From assembly GCF_001687105.1 (NCBI RefSeq), contig NZ_CP014595.1, positions 1,892,501 to 1,956,500 of the forward strand: a stretch of DNA of 64,000 nt, written 5' to 3'. This DNA comes from Salipiger sp. CCB-MM3 (lineage in GTDB: Bacteria; Pseudomonadota; Alphaproteobacteria; Rhodobacterales; Rhodobacteraceae). The notes beneath the pieces were generated by a model. That model was not told the DNA's origin, did not search any database, and was given only the letters and a program-made list of their open reading frames with translations. The position numbers and the translations under genes were made by a program. Of the stretch, positions 1-10,355 are shown piece by piece; the stretch's first letter is position 1; each line of letters begins with the position of its first letter.

Positions 1-1959
<1,959 letters not shown>

Positions 1960-2104
1960 CGATCCAGGAACAGCAAGGCTGTTCCAAGATCAATCGAAGC
2001 ATACAACCCCTACACATACTTGACTTGGTAACTCGTTGATTAGCGCTGCGCCCGGCATGGAGAGGTGCGGCAACGCGTCGTCGCTTCGCGAGACGCTGTC
2101 TGCC

Positions 2105-2163
2105 GCCAACCAAACCAAAAAAAGCCACAACGCGCAGCGTTGTGGGTTTTTCTTGGTTTGGTG
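2105..2163 (+). other. Terminator-like long hairpin between 23S and 5S rRNA
   Basis: A 9-bp perfect stem (2125-2133 with 2137-2145, 3-nt loop) is followed by GTTTTTCTT, which looks like an intrinsic terminator. The flanks extend the pairing: a CCAACCAAACCAA-like left arm faces TTGGTTTGGTGG on the right, and the right arm runs into the first bases of 5S rRNA. It could be a processing stem, or a structure overridden by rRNA antitermination. The rest of the 23S-5S spacer (1960-2104) shows no gene. Confidence 0.7.
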
Positions 2164-2272
2164 GTCATAGCGCAAGCAAAACACCCGGCTCCATTCCGAA
2201 CCCGGCCGTTAAGTGCTGCCGCGCCAATGGTACTGCGTCTCAAGACGTGGGAGAGTAGGTCACCGCCAAACC
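2156..2272 (+). rRNA. rrf: 5S ribosomal RNA
   Basis: The element is about 117 nt long. It begins GTTTGGTGGTCATAGCG and ends CACCGCCAAACC, so its two termini pair to form helix I. The conserved loop segments CATTCCGAACCCGG (2192-2205) and GGGAGAGTAGGTC (2249-2261) are present. It lies about 200 bp after 23S and just before the initiator tRNA, as is usual in alphaproteobacterial rRNA operons. The ends are accurate to within a few bases. Confidence 0.95.
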
Positions 2273-2328
2273 TAGTAAAACCCTCAATAAATCAACGTAT
2301 CTCTCAAAACGATACAAATCGACTCTGT

Positions 2329-2405
<77 letters not shown>

Positions 2406-2433
2406 GTCGAACCCAAATATCCAAACACATTCA

Positions 2434-2456
2434 AGCAGCCAGTCAGGCTGCTTTTT
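2434..2456 (+). terminator. Intrinsic terminator of the rRNA operon
   Basis: A 7-bp stem (AGCAGCC/GGCTGCT) with a 5-nt loop is followed directly by a T run. It lies 28 bases after the tRNA-fMet CCA end and should end the rRNA transcript. Confidence 0.9.
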
Positions 2457-2740
2457 GCGTTTCCGTGGTCCGCACGACACTCGACGCCCAATCGCGGCCT
2501 GCTGTCGAGTGCGCCAGCGATACTGCGCCGCCTACTGCGCCGTGCGTGGAAGACGTGCAGCCACACGGCGTAACGCCAATATATTGGTCAGGAAATCCTG
2601 CCCCCGAGCAGGAGCTCGCCTCTCTGGACTGATTGGGCCGCCCGTTTTTGACCGCGCGCGGGAATGCGTTAGGTCTAGGGGCACCCGCGCCGCGCCATGC
2701 GCGCGGGACCTGCAAAGCCGAGCAAGGGAGACCTTTCACC
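2457..2740 (+). other. Intergenic region before glgB
   Basis: No gene is seen in these 284 bases. An 8-bp inverted repeat CACTCGAC/GTCGAGTG (2478-2511) is present. A weak possible promoter is TTGACC at 2647 followed about 16 bases later by TAGGTC. The glgB Shine-Dalgarno AAGGGAG lies at 2724-2730. Confidence 0.4.
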
Positions 2741-4915
2741 ATGCAGCTGGCCCAAGCACGCGCCATCGCCGAGGGAACGGCGGACGATCTTTTCTCCATG
2801 CTCGGGCCGCATCCCGCGCGGGGCGGTGTGGCGATCTCGGTGTTCGCGCCCGGCGCCGACCGGATGTTTGCGATCGCGTCTGGCGGAATCGTGGAGCTTG
2901 AGCCTGTGCAGGGGGCCGAAGAGATTTTTACCGGCGAGATCGCGGGGCAGGGCGGCTATGTGCTGCGCAAGACCACGACCGCGGGGGAGACCATCAGCTA
3001 TCGGGACCCCTATAGCTTCGGCCCGGTGCTTGGCGATCTGGACGTGCATCTGATCGCCGAGGGCACGCATCGTCGGCTCTGGGAGGCGCTCGGCGCGCAT
3101 GTGATGGAGCATGAAGGCGTGCAGGGCACGCATTTTGCCCTTTGGGCGCCGCATGCGCAGCGGGTTTCAGTGGTCGGGCCGTTCAACGACTGGGATGGGC
3201 GACGCGACGTTCTGCGCAAACGCGGAAGCGGTGTGTGGGAGATTTTCCTGCCCGACTTGGGCGAGGGGACGCTCTACAAGTATGAGATCGTCGATGGTTC
3301 GGGGCAGGTGCTTCCGCTGAAGGCTGATCCGGTGGGCTTTGGTGGTCAGTTGCGGCCCGACAATGCCAGCGTGGTGCGGGATATCTCTGGCTACGCCTGG
3401 GACGACGGCGCTTGGATGGAGAGCCGTGCGGCGCGGAACGCGCGGGAGGCGCCGATCTCGATCTATGAGGTGCACCTCGGTTCTTGGTGGCGCGACGGGA
3501 CGCAGAACGATCGCCCGATCTCTTACAAGGAAGCGGCGGTCAAGCTGGTGGACTATGCGGCGGACATGGGGTTCACCCATATCGAGCTTCTACCGGTGGC
3601 CGAGCATCCTTTCGACGGCTCGTGGGGGTATCAGCCGACCGGGCTTTACGCGCCGACGGTGCGGCACGGGCCGCCGCATGAGTTCCGCGATCTGGTGGAT
3701 GCCGCGCATCAGAAAGGTCTGGGCATTCTGCTGGACTGGGTGCCGGCGCATTTTCCGTCGGATGCGCATGGGCTCGCGAAGTTCGATGGCACGCCGCTTT
3801 ATGAGTACGGTGATCCGCGCGAAGGCTTCCACCGCGACTGGAACACGCTGATCTATGATTTTGGCCGCCGCGAAGTGGCCAATTTCCTCGTCGCCAATGC
3901 CAGCTACTGGGTACAGGAATACCATGTGGACGGGCTGCGCGTGGATGCGGTGGCCTCGATGCTCTACCGCGACTATTCGCGCAATGACGGCGAGTGGGTG
4001 CCGAACAAGGACGGCGGTCGCGAGAATTACGAGGCGATCGATCTGCTGCGCCGGATGAATATCGAGGTCTATGGCGCCATGCCCGGCACGATGACCGTCG
4101 CCGAGGAGAGCACCGCCTTTCCCAAGGTCTCGCGCCCGGTCGAGGATGGCGGGCTTGGCTTTGGCTTCAAGTGGAACATGGGCTGGATGCACGACACGTT
4201 GAGCTATGTCGCGCTCGATCCGATCTATCGCCAGCATCACCATCATCAGGTGACCTTCGGGCTGACCTATGCCTTCTCCGAGAACTTCGTGCTGGCGCTC
4301 AGCCATGATGAGGTGGTGCATGGCAAAGGCTCTATGCTGGGCAAGATGCCGGGGCAGTTGGCCGAGAAATTCGCCAACCTGCGCGCATACTATGGGTTCA
4401 TGTGGGGGCATCCCGGTAAGAAGCTGCTGTTCATGGGGCAGGAGTTCGCGCAGTCGCGTGAGTGGGCCTTTGAGGGGCAACTGGACTGGGACCTGCTGGA
4501 TCAGCCGCGCCACGCCGGAATGCAAAGCCTCGTGCGCGACCTCAACCGTCTCTACCGCGAGATGCCCGCGCTGCATCGCTACGACTGCCTGCCCGAGGGA
4601 TTTGAGTGGCTGGACGCCGATGCGGCCGAGCAAAACGTTTTTGCGTGGCTGCGCAAAGGGGCGCCGGGTGATCCGCCGGTGGTGGTGGTTTGCAATTTCT
4701 CTGCCGTCGCGCAGGATGGCTTTGCCGTCGGGATGCCGAAGGGCGGGGCATGGCGCGAGATTTTCAACAGCGATGCGACGGCCTATGGTGGGGCTGGCGT
4801 GGGCAACATGGGGCGCGTGCATGCCGACCAGCCCGGCCTGAAGGGGCAGCCAGCCTCGGCCCGCATGATGCTGCCGCCCTTGTCGACGCTGATGTTCACC
4901 CCCGAAGATTCCTGA
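2741..4915 (+). CDS. glgB: 1,4-alpha-glucan branching enzyme GlgB
   Basis: The protein has 724 residues, normal for bacterial GlgB. It cuts alpha-1,4 glucan chains and transfers them to make alpha-1,6 branches in glycogen. An N-terminal CBM48/beta-sandwich region (about 1-220) is followed by the GH13 barrel. Barrel motifs are EVHLGSWWR, the nucleophile D402 in [10 protein letters not shown], the acid/base E455 in TVAEEST, and D523 in [11 protein letters not shown]; their spacing matches E. coli GlgB. ATG 2741 is chosen because AAGGGAG lies about 10 bases upstream; an open frame extends further 5' without a comparable site. No other glg genes are adjacent, so glycogen synthase and ADP-glucose synthesis must lie elsewhere. 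The next gene, also a glycosidase, starts 48 bp on and may be co-transcribed. Confidence 0.95.
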   Translation: MQLAQARAIAEGTADDLFSMLGPHPARGGVAISVFAPGADRMFAIASGGIVELEPVQGAEEIFTGEIAGQGGYVLRKTTTAGETISYRDPYSFGPVLGDLDVHLIAEGTHRRLWEALGAHVMEHEGVQGTHFALWAPHAQRVSVVGPFNDWDGRRDVLRKRGSGVWEIFLPDLGEGTLYKYEIVDGSGQVLPLKADPVGFGGQLRPDNASVVRDISGYAWDDGAWMESRAARNAREAPISIYEVHLGSWWRDGTQNDRPISYKEAAVKLVDYAADMGFTHIELLPVAEHPFDGSWGYQPTGLYAPTVRHGPPHEFRDLVDAAHQKGLGILLDWVPAHFPSDAHGLAKFDGTPLYEYGDPREGFHRDWNTLIYDFGRREVANFLVANASYWVQEYHVDGLRVDAVASMLYRDYSRNDGEWVPNKDGGRENYEAIDLLRRMNIEVYGAMPGTMTVAEESTAFPKVSRPVEDGGLGFGFKWNMGWMHDTLSYVALDPIYRQHHHHQVTFGLTYAFSENFVLALSHDEVVHGKGSMLGKMPGQLAEKFANLRAYYGFMWGHPGKKLLFMGQEFAQSREWAFEGQLDWDLLDQPRHAGMQSLVRDLNRLYREMPALHRYDCLPEGFEWLDADAAEQNVFAWLRKGAPGDPPVVVVCNFSAVAQDGFAVGMPKGGAWREIFNSDATAYGGAGVGNMGRVHADQPGLKGQPASARMMLPPLSTLMFTPEDS

Positions 4916-4963
4916 TCCGCATCAGGGCCCAGACCCGGACCGCAAGACCACAGGAGACGCCAC

Positions 4964-7342
4964 GTGTACGACCGTATGGACCCGCCCGCCTTCGACGCCG
5001 AAGCGACCGCCGAGCTTGCCGATTGGTGCGAGCGCATCCTCACCACCGCCGAGGACCGCTTCAGCGCCGGGCGCAGCATCGCGCGGCGTCTTGGAGCTCA
5101 GGTCGAAGGAGACCGGGTGGTCTTTGGCTTCTTCGTTCCTGAATTGCAGGACTGGAGCATCGCGGACGGCGACATCTTTATCGAGCTTTTGCGGCCCGAA
5201 GCGGGGGCCGAGCTTGATCTTGCGGTCTCGCATAGCGAGATCGCCTTCGAGCGGGTGCTCTTGCCTGTGCAGCGCTGCGAGGCGTTCGCCTTCTGCGTGG
5301 TGAGCGGGGTGAAGGCGGGCACGCGCGATGTGACCGGCGATTTCTATGCGCTGGTCTGGCGCGACGCGGATCACAATTACACCCGTATTCTCGACCCGCT
5401 GGCCATGTCGGTGCCCTATGGCGCCTTTGCGCCAGCCGAGGTCTATGACGTGGCCGCGATGCAGGAGGCGCGCACCGACAAGGGCTATTTCGAGGCCCTC
5501 AAAGGCGATGCGCCGCATAAGTTCACTCCGCCCACCAGCATCCTGCAACTGCATATCCCCACCGCCACTGCGGGCGGCACATTGGCCAGCCTGACCCGGC
5601 AGATCCAGCGTCTCGCCGAGCGCGTGGCGCATGGGCTGCCGCTTGAGCCGGCGGATGAGCTCTTTATGGGCTATGATGCGGTGCAGCCGCTCCCGGTGGA
5701 GCCGACGACGGTCTATGAGGCCGGACCGCCCTTCTGGACCGAAGGCGCGGCCAGCGAAGAGCGGGTCGAGGCGACGCTGACCCGCCCCAACACCACCAAC
5801 TGGGGTTACGACGTGGTGATCTCGGGCATGGCGACGGTGAACCCGGTGCTGCTGGAAACCGCGCGGCCTGATGAGTTGGTCGATCTTGCCGCCGCGCTGC
5901 ACAACTTTCCGGGTAAGCCCAAGAAGCTGATCCTCGACGTGGTGTTCGGGCATTCCGACAATCAGGGGCTTGATGTGCTGTCGAGCCATTATTTCGCCGG
6001 GCCCAATATGTACGGCCAGAACCTCGACTATCTGAACCCCTATGTGCGCGGCATCCTTCTGGAGATGCAGCGGCGCAAGGTGAACTTCGGCGCGGACGGC
6101 GTGCGGGTCGACGGTGCGCAGGACTTCAAATGGTGGGACTGGGCGGCGCAAACGCTGCGCCACGACGATGACTATCTTGCCGAGATGTCGGGGCTCGAAC
6201 AGGAGGTGGCCGGGACCAGCTACCAGCCGTGGTTCGTCTTCGAGGATGGCCGTCCGTGGCCCGACGAGGATTGGGAACTGAGCTCGACCTACCGCGCGGT
6301 GATCGAGAACCAGACGCATGATCCGGACGTGTTCCAATGGGGGCCGCTGACCTTCGCCCACAACACGCCGTTCATCTACACGTTCTGGCTGTCGAAGTAT
6401 TGGCGCATCAAAGAGATCCTCGCGCATGGCGCCAATTGGATATCGGGCACGGCCAACCACGACACGCTGCGCCGGGGCACGCAGGTGAACCCCAAGCTCA
6501 ACATCAACACCCGGCTTGGCGACACCAAGATGGAGATCCTCGACAAGGCCTATGACAACCCGGCGGTGTCGATTCTGACCTATGCGGTGTTCCCCGGCGT
6601 GCCGATGGATTTCCTCAACGCCACGGCGCGCGCCAGTTGGGGGTTCATCCGCAATCAGGATGACAAATACGGGGTGAAGGTCGTGGCCGAAGAGGCGATC
6701 AGCCTCAAATGGCAGGTCGACAGTTACAGCTATTCGATCCCCGGCAACTTCCGGCGGCTGAAGGAACTGGGCTTTGAGACCCGCGAGGATCTGGCGCGGT
6801 TCTTCGAGTTTCTGCCAGCGCTGGTCGAGGTGACCGAATACGACCTCAACACGATTGCTGCGCTGCTCAACGCGGTCGAGCCGCCGCTGGCCGGACCGGA
6901 TCGGTTCACCGTGGGGCTGCTCAAGCAGATCGCCTGCGCGTGGATGGACGACATGCACGAATACTGCAACGTCTCGCACTACTTGTCGTATCTCGATCCG
7001 AACCAGACCGGCTTCATGCGCAAATTGCGCGACTTCCGGCAGTCGAACCCGTGGCTGCGCGGCAATTTCGGCGAGGCCGATCAGTTTCGCTATCTCGAGC
7101 CGCTAGACGGGCGCACCGTTTTCGCCGCGCTTCGTAACGGCCCCGAAGGACGCAAGGTGTTCGCCGTTTGCCACATGGAAGGCCGCGAAACCGACGAGAT
7201 CGAGCCGCTGAAACTGCTGCCGGAGGCCGAGCGCGGGCGGGACTGGCGGCTGGTGCTGCGCAGCCCCGGCATTGGCGATGACTACCTTGGCGGGCCGATC
7301 ACCCTGCGGGATTCGATGGGGCTGGTGTTCGAGGCGGTGTGA
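4964..7342 (+). CDS. GH13-superfamily glycosidase, probable glucosylglycerol hydrolase-like
   Basis: This 792-residue alpha-amylase-superfamily protein has the usual catalytic triad: D383 in ADGVRVDGAQD (nucleophile), E448 in AVIENQTHD (acid/base) and D500 in GTANHDTLRRG. The long lead-in (about 1-270) and motifs such as WISGTANHDTL and FNYGW-like aromatic patches do not match GlgB, GlgX or trehalose enzymes. The pattern resembles the GHL5/GghA group of glucosylglycerol hydrolases known from cyanobacteria, which split the osmolyte glucosylglycerol. That assignment is from memory of the family and is not certain. It lies 48 bp after glgB with AGGAGACGCC-ACG just before its start, suggesting one transcript. 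Its last 44 bp overlap the convergent gene at 7299-7808. Confidence 0.65.
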   Translation: MYDRMDPPAFDAEATAELADWCERILTTAEDRFSAGRSIARRLGAQVEGDRVVFGFFVPELQDWSIADGDIFIELLRPEAGAELDLAVSHSEIAFERVLLPVQRCEAFAFCVVSGVKAGTRDVTGDFYALVWRDADHNYTRILDPLAMSVPYGAFAPAEVYDVAAMQEARTDKGYFEALKGDAPHKFTPPTSILQLHIPTATAGGTLASLTRQIQRLAERVAHGLPLEPADELFMGYDAVQPLPVEPTTVYEAGPPFWTEGAASEERVEATLTRPNTTNWGYDVVISGMATVNPVLLETARPDELVDLAAALHNFPGKPKKLILDVVFGHSDNQGLDVLSSHYFAGPNMYGQNLDYLNPYVRGILLEMQRRKVNFGADGVRVDGAQDFKWWDWAAQTLRHDDDYLAEMSGLEQEVAGTSYQPWFVFEDGRPWPDEDWELSSTYRAVIENQTHDPDVFQWGPLTFAHNTPFIYTFWLSKYWRIKEILAHGANWISGTANHDTLRRGTQVNPKLNINTRLGDTKMEILDKAYDNPAVSILTYAVFPGVPMDFLNATARASWGFIRNQDDKYGVKVVAEEAISLKWQVDSYSYSIPGNFRRLKELGFETREDLARFFEFLPALVEVTEYDLNTIAALLNAVEPPLAGPDRFTVGLLKQIACAWMDDMHEYCNVSHYLSYLDPNQTGFMRKLRDFRQSNPWLRGNFGEADQFRYLEPLDGRTVFAALRNGPEGRKVFAVCHMEGRETDEIEPLKLLPEAERGRDWRLVLRSPGIGDDYLGGPITLRDSMGLVFEAV

Positions 7343-7808
7343 GCGCCTCGGGCCCCGCCAGCGACAGCGTGTCGACGGGCGTGCATCTGCGCCACTCGCC
7401 GATCCCCAGCTTGATCTCTTCGGCGGCCCGGTCGATCGCCTGATCGACCAGTTTCTCGGGGCTCGAGATCAGCCCGTCGATGCGCTGCGCCGCGGTGTCT
7501 AGCCGGCCTTCCAGCTTGTCGAGCCGCGCGGTGATCCGCTGTGCCGCGTCTGATGTCAGATCCGAACTGTCCTCGCGCAAGGCACCCAGATCGCTCCGCA
7601 GCCCGCTCATCTCCGAGGTCATCTCGCCGATCTCGGCGCGCAACGGGTCGAGCGAGACGAGATTGCGCGCGAAACTGTCGGTGATCTCCTGCGCGCGGTG
7701 TGTCAGCTGCAAGGCGAGGAACAGGCACAGGGCCAGAAGGATCAGCGTGGCATTGAGCACCGCGAGGATCAGGTTCCAGATCGTTCTGCCAAAGCTCCGG
7801 TCGCGCAT
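7299..7808 (-). CDS. Membrane-anchored coiled-coil protein of unknown function
   Basis: The protein has 169 residues and no recognised family. One hydrophobic segment (about residues 10-33, rich in Leu/Ala) follows a short basic N-terminus (MRDRSFGR). A long helical, probably coiled-coil region (about 40-130) with many Asp, Glu, Arg and Leu comes next, then a Pro-rich tail. This suggests a single-span inner-membrane protein with a coiled-coil periplasmic or cytoplasmic domain. Its 3' end overlaps the convergent glycosidase gene by 44 bp. It could be a small structural or scaffold protein, but nothing in the context fixes its role. Confidence 0.6.
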   Translation of the reverse strand: MRDRSFGRTIWNLILAVLNATLILLALCLFLALQLTHRAQEITDSFARNLVSLDPLRAEIGEMTSEMSGLRSDLGALREDSSDLTSDAAQRITARLDKLEGRLDTAAQRIDGLISSPEKLVDQAIDRAAEEIKLGIGEWRRCTPVDTLSLAGPEALTPPRTPAPSNPAG

Positions 7809-7936
7809 GACATCCCTTCCGTTTGCCGAGATTGCGTCAGCCTAGGCAGCGCCGGATGATCTTGCAATCACGGCGGGACCCTCTCGCAACCCACGGGGCC
7901 GCTGTGCTCACCTGTGCCCATGCCGCCTAATGCCGC

Positions 7937-9418
7937 CTAGATGTTCGCCCAGTTCAGTTTGGGCTCTGCGGCGCCATCATCGGTGGGATCCATTGTGCCG
8001 CGCAGCTTTTGCTTGGCCGCCACGCCGTCACCTCGCGCGATCTTTCCCGCGCTCATCGCCAGTGCCAACATCCCCGCGGCGATGGCGGTTGCCGCCGAGG
8101 TTCCGCTGAACCGGCAGTAATACGACCGGTAGTCGGGCAATGTGTCCTCGGAGGGCAGGATCTCGGGGAAGGGGCTGCCGTTATAGCCGGCGGCGCCCGG
8201 CACATCGGTGCTGATCACATCGAGCGGAGAGTAGGTCTCCCCATCCTCCAGATAGCTGGGCGAGTGGGTGCTGGCGTAGAAATCCGGCGCCATCTGGTCG
8301 AGCCGCACGCTCTGCTGGTCCAGCCGCTCGCTGTCGCCGCTCGGCGCGTAAAGGGTGATCGGAACGGTTGTCGAGCCGGTGTTGGAATAGCCCGCCCGCA
8401 GGCCCTCGCTGGTGTGCGCACCGACGAGGATGATGCCATTGTCGTCAGCCGCCAGAGATCCGGGATAAAGCCGGGTGCCGTCGCCGCCATTGCCGCTGGC
8501 GCACAGGATCGGACGCTTGAGCGACATCTGCGGTACCAGATCATGCAGCGCGGCCCAGAGTGTGGCCTCCTGCTTCGAGTAACTCACCGGGTAGGTCTTG
8601 CGCAGAAGGTGCCGCTCGCGCGGCGCGCTGGTGCCATCGCTGGTCGCGGGAAGGTCGGTCACCGGGCTGCGCCACGGATCGGGGAAGTCGCGCGCCAGAA
8701 CGATCAGATCGGCGTCGATAAGATGCGCATAGAGCATCGCGGCGAGGAACTGCTCTGGGTCGGGATCGAAGCTGGTCGAGATCGGAACGATCTCGCAGGT
8801 CGGATCGACGCCGATATATGGCAGGCCGTGGCCCGCAAGCGGGCTGTCCACCTGCAGATCGGGGCCGTTCGGCAGGGGCCGAAGGTGCGTGCCGACGAGG
8901 TTTACGTCCGCGGCGGCAACGGGGCGCGCGCCGATCAGCCCAGCCATGGCGGTGCCATGCCCCGAGAAGGCGGCGGAGGTGGCGGGAAAGATGCGCTGGC
9001 TGGTGTCGGTTGCCGACTGCGCAGCGGTGTATTCCGCCGCCATATGCGCCGTCATCTCAGCCTGAAGCGCCTGCGCGGTGGCATTGCCGACGGGCGTGGC
9101 GGCGGCCAGCAACGTTTGCAGCCGAGAGCCCGCAGGATCGGGAAAGGTGCCGAGCCGGTTCGAGAAGAAATCCACCGCGAGGTCCCAGGCGATGGCCCCT
9201 TCGAGGTTGGGGTGAGACGGGGCCACCGAGACGTCGATCAGCGCAACGCGAATGGGCTCGTCGCCCTGCTTGATGCGCTCTTCTGCCGCGTCCCATGCGC
9301 TGCTGTCAAAGCCGTCCGGGTGGTCCATGAGGCCCAGCGTGAAGAGATGCCAAAGCGCGTGGTAGCCATCGTAGCGGCCCGAGCCACGGGTGCTTGCGGG
9401 CGGGGTGATGCGTGCCAT
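7937..9418 (-). CDS. Subtilisin-like serine peptidase (S8 family)
   Basis: The protein has 493 residues. The S8 catalytic triad is visible: D62 in VALIDVSVAPSHP, H154 in FSGHGTAMAGLIGARP and S441 in FSGTSAATAIAAGML. A 60-residue lead and a roughly 90-residue spacer between Asp and His are longer than in classical subtilisins. The N-terminus (MARITPPAST) is not a clear signal peptide, so the enzyme may act in the cytoplasm or leave by a non-Sec route. It is the last gene of a minus-strand operon, 12 bp after the PAP2-like gene and two genes after a SARP-type regulator. The substrate is unknown; maturation of the neighbouring protein is one possibility. Confidence 0.85.
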   Translation of the reverse strand: MARITPPASTRGSGRYDGYHALWHLFTLGLMDHPDGFDSSAWDAAEERIKQGDEPIRVALIDVSVAPSHPNLEGAIAWDLAVDFFSNRLGTFPDPAGSRLQTLLAAATPVGNATAQALQAEMTAHMAAEYTAAQSATDTSQRIFPATSAAFSGHGTAMAGLIGARPVAAADVNLVGTHLRPLPNGPDLQVDSPLAGHGLPYIGVDPTCEIVPISTSFDPDPEQFLAAMLYAHLIDADLIVLARDFPDPWRSPVTDLPATSDGTSAPRERHLLRKTYPVSYSKQEATLWAALHDLVPQMSLKRPILCASGNGGDGTRLYPGSLAADDNGIILVGAHTSEGLRAGYSNTGSTTVPITLYAPSGDSERLDQQSVRLDQMAPDFYASTHSPSYLEDGETYSPLDVISTDVPGAAGYNGSPFPEILPSEDTLPDYRSYYCRFSGTSAATAIAAGMLALAMSAGKIARGDGVAAKQKLRGTMDPTDDGAAEPKLNWANI

Positions 9419-9430
9419 GATCCTACCTCC

Positions 9431-10339
9431 TCAGAGCCACTCGGCGCGGGCGCGCAGCATTTGCTCTTCCAGCACCACCTCGAACACCGGCGTCAGCATC
9501 CGCGCCAGATCATGCCCGGCCTTGGTGTCGGCGGGGTAGTGGATGCCGGCCCATTCGCGGTTCTCGGCGATGCGCCGGGCGCTGCGGAACAGCTCTACGA
9601 TGCCCGGATGCTCGGGCAGCACGCGGCTGAAGACGAAGGCAATCGAGAACGACTGCAGCGAATGGTTCGATGGCCATGAGGCATGCGCCGGCACCGGGAT
9701 ATAGGGCCGCAGGCGCGGCTCGACCGCACTGGGGCGCGGCACGTTGAAGCGCTCCTTGTAGCGCATGCCCACCTCCTCGGCGAGGCGGGCCACCATCAGG
9801 AAAAGCGCCACCGTGTGGTCATAGCCGGACAGGTTTTCGATCCCCAGTGGCCGCAGGTAGCCCGACAGCTCCAGTTCGGCCTCGCGCAGGATCTCGTCTT
9901 TGCGCCCTCGGTGCGCGTCGGTGTCACGCAGCACCTGCTTGTCGAAAAGCTCCAGCGTTTGGGCGTGGAGCACCGAGAGGGCAGGGGGCAGGCCGATCGG
10001 CAGGTCGATCCAATAGTCGCGCAATTGGTGCAACCGTTCGATCTCGCGCCACGGTAGCAGGATGTCCCCGTATTCGTAAGAGGCGCTGCCGCCCTCGACG
10101 TTGGTGCGGTTCCTGTTGCGGTTGCGATTTCGGTTCCTGTTGCGATTGCGGTTACGGTTCCTGTTGCGGTTCCGGTTCAGAACTGCCGAAGCGCCGCCGC
10201 TGCCCGCGGCATTGGCCCCAAGAACCGCCGCGCCGCCCGCCACCAGTCCCGGCGGAGCCTCGGCGGGGGCGCTCAGCTCAAAGCTGTCACCGACCGCAAG
10301 CAGCCAACTGTTGCGAAGTGTCTCTCCAAATGAAGACAT
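9431..10339 (-). CDS. PAP2/vanadium haloperoxidase-like protein with (Asn-Arg)12 tract
   Basis: The protein has 302 residues. The C-terminal half has the three signatures of the PAP2 acid phosphatase/vanadium haloperoxidase fold: K-x6-RP (KERFNVPRP), PSNHSLQSF in place of the usual PSGH, and R-x5-H-x3-D (REWAGIHYPAD). It could hydrolyse a phosphoester or pyrophosphate or, with vanadate bound, oxidise halides; sequence alone cannot decide. No signal peptide is obvious. Residues 55-78 are twelve consecutive Asn-Arg pairs, preceded by a Gly/Ala-rich stretch and placed before the catalytic domain, which suggests a flexible basic linker. The gene sits 16 bp after the SARP-type regulator gene and 12 bp before the subtilase gene, so all three are probably co-transcribed. 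Confidence 0.75.
   Translation of the reverse strand: MSSFGETLRNSWLLAVGDSFELSAPAEAPPGLVAGGAAVLGANAAGSGGASAVLNRNRNRNRNRNRNRNRNRNRNRNRTNVEGGSASYEYGDILLPWREIERLHQLRDYWIDLPIGLPPALSVLHAQTLELFDKQVLRDTDAHRGRKDEILREAELELSGYLRPLGIENLSGYDHTVALFLMVARLAEEVGMRYKERFNVPRPSAVEPRLRPYIPVPAHASWPSNHSLQSFSIAFVFSRVLPEHPGIVELFRSARRIAENREWAGIHYPADTKAGHDLARMLTPVFEVVLEEQMLRARAEWL
10106..10177 (-). repeat. In-frame 72-bp tract encoding (Asn-Arg)12, built on a 24-bp unit
   Basis: Twelve Asn-Arg codon pairs are encoded in a row. Codon choice repeats with a 24-bp (four-pair) period: an AGG Arg codon recurs every fourth pair among CGC, CGT, CGA and CGG codons. This indicates tandem duplication of a 24-bp block in about three copies, followed by synonymous drift. 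Confidence 0.9.
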
Positions 10340-10355
10340 GTCCCTCTCCCGATCT

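Noticed and set aside
4922..6979. Long minus-strand frame opposite the glycosidase gene
   Set aside because: Shadow of codon bias; the plus strand has a complete GH13 catalytic triad and a ribosome site.
8009..9679. Plus-strand frame of 556 codons opposite the subtilase and PAP2-like genes
   Set aside because: It runs across two real genes on the other strand and has Arg/Gly/Ala shadow composition without motifs.
10106..10177. CRISPR-like direct repeats
   Set aside because: The repeats are contiguous, in frame and encode Asn-Arg pairs; there are no spacers. No CRISPR array was found anywhere in the window.
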